Under the pieces are notes generated by a model. The model did not search any database and was not told the origin of the DNA. It saw only the letters and a program-made list of their open reading frames with translations. The position numbers were made by a program, and so were the translations under genes. This document shows positions 28,987-36,863 of a stretch of DNA of 64,000 nucleotides, one piece after another. Position 1 is the stretch's first letter. Every line of letters starts with the position of its first letter. The stretch lies in NCBI GenBank assembly GCA_029250885.1, contig JAQXEK010000014.1, positions 62,001 to 126,000 on the forward strand, written 5' to 3'. This DNA is from Planctomycetota bacterium. Its GTDB lineage: Bacteria; Planctomycetota; UBA1135; GCA-002686595.

Positions 28987-30171
28987 TCAGCCCGCGGCCT
29001 TAACGTCGTCCGCAAGCGACAAGCGCAGGGCTTCGATTAGCGAACCAATGCGGCGCAGGGTCGCAGCCACGATCGGGTCGAACTCGGTTTCGCCACCCCG
29101 CACGATGTGGGCTATCGCATCGGCATGAGTCCAAGGTTTCTTGTAAGGCCGTATGGTCGTCAGGGCGTCGTAGCAGTCAGCCACTTTTAATATGCGCGCC
29201 GCAAGGGGGATGTTTTCGCCCACAAGCCCCTGGCCGTAGCCGCTGCCGTCCCACATCTCGTGGTGGTTCAGGGCCACGTCGTAGCCCATGCGCAGGACAC
29301 TCGACGACGGATTCGCATGCATGATCGCGGCGATCGTCTCTGCGCCAATCTGCGGGTGCTTGCGCATGACTTCCCACTCCTCTGCGGTGAGCTTGCCCGG
29401 CTTCAGCAAAATCGAGTCGGGGATGCCGACCTTGCCGATGTCGTGGAGTATTGCCGAGCGCTCGATATCCCGAATAAACCGGTCATCAATTTGATCGACG
29501 TAGTGCCCTGCTTCCAAAAGGCCAATGGCCAGCTCTCGGCAGAAGGTGCTGACCCTCTCCAGGTGCTTACCCGTGCAGTCGTCGCGCTCCTCCGCAAGCT
29601 TGGCGAGGGCAAACACAGTGGAATATTGAGCTTGGTCGAGACGCTCCTCGAGAAGTGCGTTGAAGCCTTTGGAAGCCTGCATGGCGAACTGAGCCCGCTC
29701 GCGGTCGATGCGAAGGGTTGCCTTGCGTCGGTGCCGGAGGATGCCATCCTCGATGGCGGCCACTACATTCTCGTTGCTACAGGGCTTCTGCAGGAAGCGA
29801 TAGATCGCTCCCTCGTGCAGGCCGCGCAGAGCTGTATCCACATCGCCCGAGCCCGTGATCAAGATCCGTACAACCTCCGGAGACTCCTCTTGGATCTTAC
29901 CGAGCAGCTGGACCCCGTTCATGCCAGGCATGCAGAGGTCGGCCAGAACAACCGAAAATCGCTGGCCCGATCGGATGAGCCTTAGCGCTTCCTCACCATT
30001 GGTGGCGAACTGGCAGTCGAACTGACCTCCCAGCATTCGGTTCAGATGGTCCAAGAGCAGCGGCTCATCATCCACAATGAGGACGCGCCGGCCTGAACCT
30101 GCGGCTAAGCTCCCCAAGCTGCAGGGCAGAGCGGGCGGGCTTTCGAATGTGAATGCGTCGAAATCGAACAC
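28987..30171 (-). CDS. Response regulator with HD-GYP-type output domain
   Basis: About 394 residues from a GTG at 30169-30171; the longer frame to 30474 overlaps the upstream DUF711 gene and is not coding there. The receiver domain begins RVLIVDDEP and carries the phospho-acceptor in VVLADLCMPGMNG. A short linker leads to an HD-GYP c-di-GMP phosphodiesterase-type domain: ILHDIGKVGIPDSIL, KHPQIGAETI, and HHEMWDGSGYGQGL. The last motif has GYG where the family normally has GYP. The other metal ligands (HD, HHE, D of VADCYDAL) are present, so activity is possible. It lies 140 bases downstream of the microcompartment operon on the same strand, probably as a separate gene. The start codon is uncertain. 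Confidence 0.88.
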   Translation of the reverse strand: MFDFDAFTFESPPALPCSLGSLAAGSGRRVLIVDDEPLLLDHLNRMLGGQFDCQFATNGEEALRLIRSGQRFSVVLADLCMPGMNGVQLLGKIQEESPEVVRILITGSGDVDTALRGLHEGAIYRFLQKPCSNENVVAAIEDGILRHRRKATLRIDRERAQFAMQASKGFNALLEERLDQAQYSTVFALAKLAEERDDCTGKHLERVSTFCRELAIGLLEAGHYVDQIDDRFIRDIERSAILHDIGKVGIPDSILLKPGKLTAEEWEVMRKHPQIGAETIAAIMHANPSSSVLRMGYDVALNHHEMWDGSGYGQGLVGENIPLAARILKVADCYDALTTIRPYKKPWTHADAIAHIVRGGETEFDPIVAATLRRIGSLIEALRLSLADDVKAAG

Positions 30172-30311
30172 GAGTAGGCTGATTGAGGAGGGGAAGTGCG
30201 CGGTCCCGTGGCATGGGTGAGCCGAAATCGGGGACCTGACAAGACAACTTCGGCCCTTACGTAGGCTCAGCTTGAGTTTTGGAGGGTCGCTAGACCCAAA
30301 AACGACCCGAG

Positions 30312-31679
30312 TTAGTTGCGGAAGCCCTGCATCGGTGCAGGAATCCGGCCTCCACGGCGCATGAGAGCCGCACAGCCAAACTGTCCAGGATCCTGCACAA
30401 TGCCCGTTCCGAGCAATCCTCCCCACTCGACCGTCTCGCCCGGACCCAATCCAGGCACCGGGATAATGCGGCAAGCGGTGGTCTTAGTGTTCACCATACC
30501 CACGGCCATCTCGTCGGCAATGATTCCCATCAGCGTGTCCTCGGAGATGTCTCCAGGCACGGCAACCATGTCAAGACCCACGGAGCAGACCGTGGTCATG
30601 GCTTCCAGCTTAGCCAGGGAGAGTGCGCCCTTGCGCACGGCCTCGATCATGCCCTGGTCTTCGGAAACGGGAATAAAGGCACCGGAGAGGCCACCGACGC
30701 TTGAGGAGGCCATCAGGCCGCCCTTCTTGACCGCGTCAGTGAGCAGGGCCAGGGCGGCGGTCGTTCCCGGAGCACCGGTCACGTCCACGCCGATCAGCTC
30801 GAGGATGTCGGCCACCGAGTCGCCGATGGCTGGCGTGGGTGCCAGCGACACATCGACGATACCGAAGACCGTGCCTAGGCGGCGGGCGGTCTCGCGACCG
30901 ACCAGCTCGCCCATGCGGGTGATTTTGAAGGAAGTGCGTTTGATGGTCTCCGCCACCGCGTTGAGGTCGTCATCCGGGGAGAGCCGCGACAGGGCGCCAC
31001 GCACCACGCCGGGGCCACTGACGCCTACGGACAGGACGGTCTCGGCCTCGCCGACGCCGATGTGGGCACCGGCGACAAAGGGGTTGTCCTCGACCACGTT
31101 GGAGAAGCAGACCAGCTTGCAGGCGCCGAGCCCGCCGCGATCCGCGGTGCGGTTTGCCGTGTCCATCACGACCTGCGTGAAGCGGCGCACGGCGTCCATG
31201 TTGATGCCTGCCTTCGTGCTGGCCAGAGACACGGACGAGCAGACGTGGTCGGTCACGTCCAGGGCTTCCGGGATCGAGTTCATCAGCGCCTCGTCGGCGT
31301 GGGTGAAGCCCTTGTGTACGTAGCTGGTGAAGCCGGCGATAAAGTCCACGCCGACCTCCTTGGCAGCGGCGTCCATGGCCTTGGCAATGGGCACCAGGTT
31401 GTCCGCGCCACAGGCGGCGGCGACGAGGGACACAGGCGTCACTGCGATGCGCTTGTTGACGATGGGCACGCCGTAGTCGGCGGCCACAGAGTCAGCGGTC
31501 TCGACCAGCTTCGACGCGTGGTGGACGACCTTGGTGTAGATCTTCTCGCAGGTGCTCTCGAGGTCGGGGTCGGCGCAATCAAGCAGGTTAATGCCCAAAG
31601 TGGTCGTGCGAATGTCGAGGGTCTCGAGCTCGACCATGCGGACGAGTTCGAGGACTTCGCGATCGGTATAGGGTGCCAC
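30312..31679 (-). CDS. DUF711/UPF0210 PFL-fold protein in a microcompartment operon
   Basis: A 455-residue member of the UPF0210 (DUF711) family, whose fold is related to pyruvate formate-lyase. Family landmarks run from LETLDIRTTTLGINLLDCAD at the N-terminus, through VNKRIAVTPVSLVAA, VSGPGVVRGAL and LAPTPAIGDSVADILE, to the characteristic GGRIPAPMQGFRN end. It is full length. The canonical glycyl-radical motif near the C-terminus is absent and no radical-SAM activase is nearby, so I do not call it a glycyl-radical enzyme. Biochemical function of the family is unknown. It is the last gene of the ten-gene microcompartment operon, 26 bases after the ACT-domain gene. DUF711 and a small ACT protein are a conserved pair in many bacteria. 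Confidence 0.92.
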   Translation of the reverse strand: MAPYTDREVLELVRMVELETLDIRTTTLGINLLDCADPDLESTCEKIYTKVVHHASKLVETADSVAADYGVPIVNKRIAVTPVSLVAAACGADNLVPIAKAMDAAAKEVGVDFIAGFTSYVHKGFTHADEALMNSIPEALDVTDHVCSSVSLASTKAGINMDAVRRFTQVVMDTANRTADRGGLGACKLVCFSNVVEDNPFVAGAHIGVGEAETVLSVGVSGPGVVRGALSRLSPDDDLNAVAETIKRTSFKITRMGELVGRETARRLGTVFGIVDVSLAPTPAIGDSVADILELIGVDVTGAPGTTAALALLTDAVKKGGLMASSSVGGLSGAFIPVSEDQGMIEAVRKGALSLAKLEAMTTVCSVGLDMVAVPGDISEDTLMGIIADEMAVGMVNTKTTACRIIPVPGLGPGETVEWGGLLGTGIVQDPGQFGCAALMRRGGRIPAPMQGFRN

Positions 31680-31705
31680 GGTGTTGGTCCTTGGAGGATG
31701 TGGGC

Positions 31706-32221
31706 CTAGACCCGGTGCATGAAGCGGAAGACGCGCTCGTGCATGGCGCGCGCAACGAAGTCGCCGTTGCCTCCCATGTTCTCGAGCTCGGCCTTCAAGA
31801 TGTCGAACGAGGCGCTGCCGTCGAGCTCGATGGTCAGGATCAAGTGAAAGTACCCCTCCACGATCTCTTGGCTGACCTTATGGATGTTGCAGCCGGCCGT
31901 TGCCAGGTGCCCTGTAATCTCAGCCAGGACGCCCGGACGGTTCTTACCCACAACGGTGACGATCACGCCACGGCCGTCGTTGGCGCCACCCGAGGGCTCG
32001 GGCAGGTGACTGAGGGTGTTCTTCGCGCGCTCGGCGTCGGGCCCACGGTCCGGCTCGGGAGCGCTCCAGGACTTGCCGCCGCTGCTGATGCGAACGCCAG
32101 CCGCGTCCGCAGCCTCTTGGGCCTGGGGCGTCACCACGGTAGCGGGATCTACAACGAGCTCACCTCCGCCGCTCTGCATGAGGCGACGGACATCTTCGGC
32201 GGTCAAAAAGCGGCGTGTCAT
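31706..32221 (-). CDS. EutQ-like N-terminal module fused to an ACT domain
   Basis: 171 residues. The first about 48 (FLTAEDVRRLMQSGGGELVV then TPQAQEAADAAGVRIS) match the N-terminal module seen in EutQ and EutT of ethanolamine microcompartments. A proline/charge-rich linker (about 50-80) leads to an ACT domain (VIVTVVGKNRPGVLAEITGH, LATAGCNIHKVSQEIVEG) similar to UPF0237/GcvR-type ACT proteins, which normally pair with UPF0210. The ATG at 32221 overlaps the upstream TAA (TAATG); an open frame to 32356 is rejected for that reason. The fusion suggests that an amino-acid- or ligand-sensing subunit has acquired a microcompartment-associated module. Confidence 0.85.
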   Translation of the reverse strand: MTRRFLTAEDVRRLMQSGGGELVVDPATVVTPQAQEAADAAGVRISSGGKSWSAPEPDRGPDAERAKNTLSHLPEPSGGANDGRGVIVTVVGKNRPGVLAEITGHLATAGCNIHKVSQEIVEGYFHLILTIELDGSASFDILKAELENMGGNGDFVARAMHERVFRFMHRV

Positions 32222-32544
32222 TAGCGGTGATTCTCCAGTTTGTCGCGGCCATAGGCCACAGGTCCGTTGTCCCCGAGCAGCCAGACGACGGCGTTGCCAT
32301 CGTTGACCTCTACAAGGTACTTGCCGGGTTCCGCCAGCATCTTGTGCCAGAGGCATTCCTTGGATTTCGAGGCACCGGCCAGGCCACTCTGGCCTGAGCC
32401 GCTGCGACGATCCAAGGTGATGTCGCGCTCGTGGGCCGAATCCAGGGCGGCCGGCGTGATGATCGTGCCCTTCTCGATCACAAGCCGCGAGCCACGCGCC
32501 ATGGCGCGAACATCGGACTCAAGGATCAGCTTGGGCTTGGACAA
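32221..32544 (-). CDS. Small microcompartment protein with EutQ-like N-terminal module
   Basis: 107 residues from a TTG start (no ATG or GTG in frame between the BMC-T stop and this point). The N-terminal LILESDVRAMARGSRLVIEK then ITPAALDSAHERDITL repeats the module of the next gene and of EutQ/EutT. The second half (ECLWHKMLAEPGKYLVEVND) is unrecognised; it resembles a small beta domain. It sits between a BMC-T shell gene (33 bases upstream) and the ACT fusion (1-base stop/start overlap). A scaffolding or cargo-linking role inside the shell is an inference. Confidence 0.75.
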   Translation of the reverse strand: MSKPKLILESDVRAMARGSRLVIEKGTIITPAALDSAHERDITLDRRSGSGQSGLAGASKSKECLWHKMLAEPGKYLVEVNDGNAVVWLLGDNGPVAYGRDKLENHR

Positions 32545-32577
32545 GGTCGGGGTAGAGTGAGGCGTTTCGGGCTTACC

Positions 32578-33174
32578 TTAGAGGTAGCGCGAGAGGTCCG
32601 GGTGCGGGTTCGGGATGACCACGTCGCGGGACAGGCGGCCGGACTCCTTTGCAGAGCTGGCGGCTTCCGTCACGCTGGCGCGGATGTCGGAGACCTCGCC
32701 GGTCATGACCAGATAGCTCTTGCCACCCAGGCCGTTTGCGATGCGAAGGTCGAGCAGGTGCACGTTGGCCTTCTTCAGGGCCAGGTCAGCAGCCAGGATA
32801 GCCGAGGCCACCGTAGTGGTCTCAAGTACACCTACGGCGTCCAGCTTGCCATCGATGTAGCTGTCGGTGCGCCGCAGGGCTGCCTCGACGCCTTCGTGGA
32901 CCTGGGGAATGAACAGGCGGTCGATCACGTCGTGGCCGCCGCGCTCTTCGCCAATGCGCATGGCCGACTTCACGTCGTCGATGCTGCCGGTGAAGAGCAT
33001 CACGTACTTGCCCGGCTGCACAGGAGCCGAGAAGAGCATCTCCACATTGGCCTCCCAGAGCAGGGCGTCGGCGGCTTCGATGCCCCGGGGAATCGTGGCG
33101 AACTCAAGCAGTCCGATGCACGGCCCAAGGGACGTCTCTTCGTGCAGGGTCGGGTTGTAGTCGTTGCGTGTCAT
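32578..33174 (-). CDS. BMC-T tandem shell protein
   Basis: 198 residues with two BMC (Pf00936-type) domains: residues about 19-95 (IGLLEFATIPRGIEAADALL ... GSIDDVKSAM) and about 110-190 (VGVLETTTVASAILAADLAL ... LVMTGEVSDIRASV). Tandem-domain proteins form pseudohexameric trimers in microcompartment facets, often with a larger gated pore. Length and domain spacing are normal. The gene is downstream of two BMC-P genes and upstream of the EutQ-like small protein. No cysteines suitable for a pore iron-sulphur cluster are seen. Confidence 0.93.
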   Translation of the reverse strand: MTRNDYNPTLHEETSLGPCIGLLEFATIPRGIEAADALLWEANVEMLFSAPVQPGKYVMLFTGSIDDVKSAMRIGEERGGHDVIDRLFIPQVHEGVEAALRRTDSYIDGKLDAVGVLETTTVASAILAADLALKKANVHLLDLRIANGLGGKSYLVMTGEVSDIRASVTEAASSAKESGRLSRDVVIPNPHPDLSRYL

Positions 33175-33242
33175 GGTTGTCTCCCCGGGTGCTTCCCGGA
33201 TCGGTGTCCTGATAGATCGTTCTTGTTCTGAGTTGAGAGTGG

Positions 33243-33554
33243 CTAGGCCGGGTCCGCGTCTGCGCTGGGGCCGAAGCTGCGGCCGCCTTCGAATTCCATG
33301 CCGTCGACGATGGCGCTAATCGCCGTCTGAATACCGATGTCGTGGCCCTGTCCGATGACGTGGCGTGCGGCGCGGCCGAAGACCACAACCACTCGCTCAC
33401 CGATGCCAGCGCCCATGGGGTCCGCCACGACCATGGTCTCGGCGCTCTTCTGGTCGCCGTCCACAAAGGGCTGCACGATTAGCATGCGGATGCCGTCGAG
33501 GCTTGCATCTTTCTGGGTGGACCAGACCTGTCCTACTACGGTTGCGAGAAGCAT
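33243..33554 (-). CDS. BMC-P (EutN/CcmL) vertex protein 1
   Basis: 103 residues. The N-terminus LLATVVGQVWSTQKDASLDG with later VVADPMGAGIGERVVVVFG is the EutN/CcmL signature. Such proteins form pentamers that cap the vertices of the polyhedral shell. The ATG overlaps the stop of the preceding BMC-P gene (TAATG). The last residues (FGPSADADPA) extend slightly beyond the fold. Two different BMC-P paralogues side by side are common in metabolosome loci. Confidence 0.94.
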   Translation of the reverse strand: MLLATVVGQVWSTQKDASLDGIRMLIVQPFVDGDQKSAETMVVADPMGAGIGERVVVVFGRAARHVIGQGHDIGIQTAISAIVDGMEFEGGRSFGPSADADPA

Positions 33555-33895
33555 TAGGCGCCTCCGGGGTTGTTGTCATCTTGTGCGTGCTCGCCAAAGC
33601 CCCAGGACGCGGGCGCGTCCGGAACATTCGCGTCGTCGACAATGCCGACCACAGCGGCTTCGTAGGCATAGTCGCCGTCGCCACCGAGGGCGACCCGGGC
33701 CGCCTTGCCAAAGGCGACGATCACGCGCTCGCCCACGCCAGCTCCGATCGGGTCCGCTGCGATTACAGGCGTGACCTTGGGTGCCGCGGGATCGCGACGC
33801 TCGTCCAGTGCTTCGATCACAAGCAGACGCTTGCCCTCCAGGTCCGCGACCTTGCGCGTTGCCCAGAGCTCGCCGACGACCTTGCCTAGAAACAT
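33554..33895 (-). CDS. BMC-P (EutN/CcmL) vertex protein 2
   Basis: 113 residues with FLGKVVGELWATRKVADLEG and IAADPIGAGVGERVIVAFGK, typical of pentameric EutN/CcmL vertex proteins. It overlaps the end of the upstream permuted BMC-T gene by 10 bases and is followed by the second BMC-P gene with a 1-base overlap, implying coordinated, coupled translation. The C-terminal tail after DDANVPDAPA is acidic and not part of the conserved fold. Confidence 0.94.
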   Translation of the reverse strand: MFLGKVVGELWATRKVADLEGKRLLVIEALDERRDPAAPKVTPVIAADPIGAGVGERVIVAFGKAARVALGGDGDYAYEAAVVGIVDDANVPDAPASWGFGEHAQDDNNPGGA

Positions 33896-34542
33896 GCGCC
33901 GCCCTCCCGCGCTGGGTTGCTGCGTCCAGGTGCGCCCTCCAAGGCGCGCCCCACGGCTGCAACGGCCGCTTCGATTGCGGCGTCGGAGCCCGCCAGTTGA
34001 AGGCGCCCCACCGCGCCGTTGTTCTCAAGGCTCACGATGCGCACAGGCGCGGCCTTTTCCGCTTCGTTCGCAGCGAGCAGTACCCAAATGGCGGGGTTGA
34101 CTTCGAGCGTGTAGAGCGTGTCATCGCCAAGCACCAGCATCCCGCTACGATCCTTGTTGATCATCATCGCGTGGTGTGGATCGATCTGGTGAACGACTTC
34201 CGAGGACAGCACCGCCGGGGCAAGCCCATCTTCGGCAGTCTGGTCAGCGGCCTGCAGCACCTGGCTGCCGGCTTCGCGCACCTGGCCCTGGTCCTCGCCG
34301 TGGACCTCGAGGGTTCCGTAGGACCGCTCCAAGATCATGGCGCCGGGCTTTACGTCGCAGCTCTTGAGGGCAGCATCCAGCAGGCGGTTCACCGCAATGC
34401 CGGGGCACACCTCAACCCAACAGGCGGTCTCCCCGGGAATCGGGAAGTAGCCATCGGAGTTGGCCGCAATCGTGGCGGCAAACTGCGGCTGCATCTGGTC
34501 AATGATGACCATGCCGCGGAGCTGGACGGGGGACTTCTGCAT
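33886..34542 (-). CDS. Second BMC-T shell protein, divergent (possibly permuted)
   Basis: 218 residues. Each half ends in a recognisable BMC C-terminal half. The first is NRLLDAALKSCDVKPGAM then LERSYGTLEVHGEDQGQVRE; the second is NPAIWVLLAANEAEKAAPVR then LENNGAVGRLQLAGSDAAIE. The strand order before each suggests circularly permuted or strongly divergent BMC domains, as in EutL/CsoS1D-type tandem proteins. It carries several Cys residues, and ends GGACF. It lies 18 bases after a BMC-H gene and overlaps the following BMC-P gene. A role as a gated facet trimer is the natural inference. Confidence 0.82.
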   Translation of the reverse strand: MQKSPVQLRGMVIIDQMQPQFAATIAANSDGYFPIPGETACWVEVCPGIAVNRLLDAALKSCDVKPGAMILERSYGTLEVHGEDQGQVREAGSQVLQAADQTAEDGLAPAVLSSEVVHQIDPHHAMMINKDRSGMLVLGDDTLYTLEVNPAIWVLLAANEAEKAAPVRIVSLENNGAVGRLQLAGSDAAIEAAVAAVGRALEGAPGRSNPAREGGACF

Positions 34543-34560
34543 GGCCTAGGCCAGTGCGAC

Positions 34561-34848
34561 TTACTGCTCGGGGATCGGCGGCAGGAAGTTCTCGAGGTCC
34601 TCGGCCGGACGCGGGATCACGTGCACGGAGACAAGCTCGCCTACGCGGCGGGCGGCAGCGGCACCGGCGTCGGTGGCGGCCTTCACGGCGCCAACTTCAC
34701 CGCGCACCATGACGGTGACGAGTGCTCCGCCGGAGGTCTCCTTGCCGAGCAGGGTGACCTTGGCGGCTTTGCACATGGCATCCGCGGCTTCGATGGCGCC
34801 GACCATGCCCTTGGTCTCGATGAGACCCAATGCGATAAGGCTATCCAT
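34561..34848 (-). CDS. BMC-H shell protein 2
   Basis: 95 residues, a single BMC domain: [40 protein letters not shown] and [13 protein letters not shown] are near-consensus. It forms the hexameric facet tile of the shell. The pore-region residues are TSGGA where many homologues have KIGSG-like sequence. It is closely related to the BMC-H gene at 36864 but with a different C-terminal tail ([14 protein letters not shown]). It is 53 bases downstream of the aldehyde dehydrogenase. Confidence 0.96.
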   Translation of the reverse strand: MDSLIALGLIETKGMVGAIEAADAMCKAAKVTLLGKETSGGALVTVMVRGEVGAVKAATDAGAAAARRVGELVSVHVIPRPAEDLENFLPPIPEQ

Positions 34849-34901
34849 AGCGTTCTATTCCTTAATTTGAAGAGTGTTGAAGAGTGATTCGATGCAGATG
34901 C

Positions 34902-36737
34902 CTACGCTGTGCAGGCACCCGTTGAGACGTCAGAGTGAGGGCAGCCACCACAGGGGCCCATGGGGCACCCGGCGCCAGCCGTGGCCAAGATGCCAGCGAT
35001 CTCCGTTGCGGAGAGAGCGGCGCTGCTGCGACCGGAGCTGCCAACGTGGCCGAGGGGATTCGCGGCGGGGTTAGGAGAGCTTCCGGGCGCAGGTGCCGCG
35101 GGCACGAAGTGCGGCGCCGCGCTAGGGCGTGGCGCGCTGTCGTTCATGGAGCCAGTGAAGACCGGTGCGGGTGCCTGGGGCGCAGGCTTGGGAGCCGGCG
35201 CTGGTGCTGCGTTCTGGGTGCGGGTCGCGTTGCCCTCCCAGTTCGAAGCCTGGGCCGAGACCTGGTCCCGACGGCCGCCCATGTCCGCGCCAAGGGCGGG
35301 GTCGCCGGGCAGGCCAGAACCTCGGGGCGCCATGTCCCCGGTCAGCTCTGAAGCGCGCTTCATGTCCTTCACATAGCGGTCCGACCAATCTCGGGTCGGG
35401 GGCGCCAGGCGCTTCACGTTCAAAAGATGTCGCGCCGTGATGTTCTCGGAGGTGATGTTCCCGGCAAGGGGCCCGCAACCAAGACTCATCGACGGGGTCA
35501 AGCCCGTGCTGTAGCCCACCGAGCCCTGGCTCGTCGGACCGTTGACAATGATCCGGCTGGCGGGCTTTTGCACGGCCCACGCGCGAATGATCTCATCGTC
35601 CCCGGCCCACAAACCGCAGGTGTGGCCTAAGCCATTGTTGTACAGGGTCTTCATCGACACCTCGCAGCCCTCTTCCCAGCCGTCCACGGTGTGGACCGAC
35701 AGCAGGGGGCACAGGATCTCGATGGACAGGGGTGAGCACTTGCCCACGCCGTCTTGGTCCGCCAGTAGGATCGTGGTCGAGCGAGGCACGTGGAAGCCCG
35801 CGCCCTCTGCGATGCGCCAGGGGTCCAAGCCCACGATGTCCGGGTTCATGGAGCCGCCGCGATTGCAGTAGGTCTCCAGCTGCTTGCGTTCGGCGGCGTT
35901 TGCTAGGTGCGCACCGCGCTTCTTTAGCTCGGCCATCAGCTTCTCGCGCACGGGCGCATCCACCACGATGGCCTGCTCGCTGCAGCAGAGGGTCGCGTTG
36001 TCAAAGCTCTGGCTGGCCACGATCCACTTCGCAGCCTCTTGGATGTTTGCCGAGCGGTCCACGTACACAGGCACGTTGCCGGGGCCGACGCCATAGGCCG
36101 GCTTGCCCGAACTATAGGCCGCGTGGACCAGACCCGAGCCGCCCGTGGCCAGGATCATCGCCACGTTCTTGTGCTTCATCAGCGCGCCCGTGGACTCGAT
36201 GGTCGGGTTGGCGAGCACCGTGACCAGGTCCGCCGGACCGCCGGCGCGCTCGATGGCGCGGCGTAGCACCTCGACCGTTTCCACGATCGACCGCTTGGCC
36301 CGCGGGTGCGGGCTGATCACTGCGGCATTGCGACCCTTGACCGCGATCAGAGCCTTGCCGATGGCGGTCGAGGTCGGGTTCGTCGTCGGCACGATGCAGG
36401 CGATCACGCCGGACGCCGTGCCGATCTCGGTCACGCCCGTCTGTTCGTTCGTTCCGAGGATCCCAACCGTCTTCTCATCCTTGATCGTCTCCCAGATGCC
36501 CTCGGATGCGAAGACGTTCTTCAGCACCTTGTAATGGACACGCCCGATGCCGGTCTCCTCGACCGCCAACCGCGCCAGATCGTGGGAAGCCGCCGACGCA
36601 GCCTTCACCATCTCACGACAGAGCCCATCCACGCGCTCTTGGGACCAAGAGGCGAGGGATTTCGAGGCCCGCTTCGATGCGTTGACAGCGTCACGCATCT
36701 CCTGCAGGGCGCGGAGATCAGGGTCGAGTCCTTTCAT
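34902..36737 (-). CDS. CoA-acylating aldehyde dehydrogenase with long C-terminal targeting tail
   Basis: 611 residues. Residues 1-450 are an EutE/PduP/AdhE-type acylating aldehyde dehydrogenase, converting an aldehyde, CoA and NAD+ to acyl-CoA. The active-site Cys is in FDNATLCCSE (Cys251), with VPTTNPTSTAIGKAL and GSVGYSTGLTPSMSLGCG also conserved. Residues 450-611 are extra: an Ala/Pro linker (about 505-565), a predicted amphipathic helix SSAALSATEIAGILATAG (571-588) that looks like an encapsulation peptide, and a Cys-rich end (CPMGPCGGCPH, Cys591, 596, 599 and 609). The longest frame starts at 36770; MKGLDPDLRAL at 36737 is preferred. It lies between two BMC-H genes and is presumably the core luminal enzyme. 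Confidence 0.93.
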   Translation of the reverse strand: MKGLDPDLRALQEMRDAVNASKRASKSLASWSQERVDGLCREMVKAASAASHDLARLAVEETGIGRVHYKVLKNVFASEGIWETIKDEKTVGILGTNEQTGVTEIGTASGVIACIVPTTNPTSTAIGKALIAVKGRNAAVISPHPRAKRSIVETVEVLRRAIERAGGPADLVTVLANPTIESTGALMKHKNVAMILATGGSGLVHAAYSSGKPAYGVGPGNVPVYVDRSANIQEAAKWIVASQSFDNATLCCSEQAIVVDAPVREKLMAELKKRGAHLANAAERKQLETYCNRGGSMNPDIVGLDPWRIAEGAGFHVPRSTTILLADQDGVGKCSPLSIEILCPLLSVHTVDGWEEGCEVSMKTLYNNGLGHTCGLWAGDDEIIRAWAVQKPASRIIVNGPTSQGSVGYSTGLTPSMSLGCGPLAGNITSENITARHLLNVKRLAPPTRDWSDRYVKDMKRASELTGDMAPRGSGLPGDPALGADMGGRRDQVSAQASNWEGNATRTQNAAPAPAPKPAPQAPAPVFTGSMNDSAPRPSAAPHFVPAAPAPGSSPNPAANPLGHVGSSGRSSAALSATEIAGILATAGAGCPMGPCGGCPHSDVSTGACTA

Positions 36738-36863
36738 GATTCTACTCGGGGAGAGCGCCGGCAAAGCCAAGGCTCCAGATCGTCACCGACCGGGCCCAGG
36801 GCCTCGCCCAAAGCGCAAAACAAGAGAGCCCGGCCAACCGGCCCAGCCCCCACCGAAGCAGTC

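Noticed and set aside
30172-30474. N-terminal extension of the HD-GYP response regulator
   Set aside because: It overlaps the DUF711 coding sequence in another frame and has no receiver-domain similarity.
30312-31679. Calling DUF711 a glycyl-radical enzyme
   Set aside because: The fold is related to pyruvate formate-lyase, but the C-terminal glycyl-radical motif is not visible and no activating enzyme is nearby.
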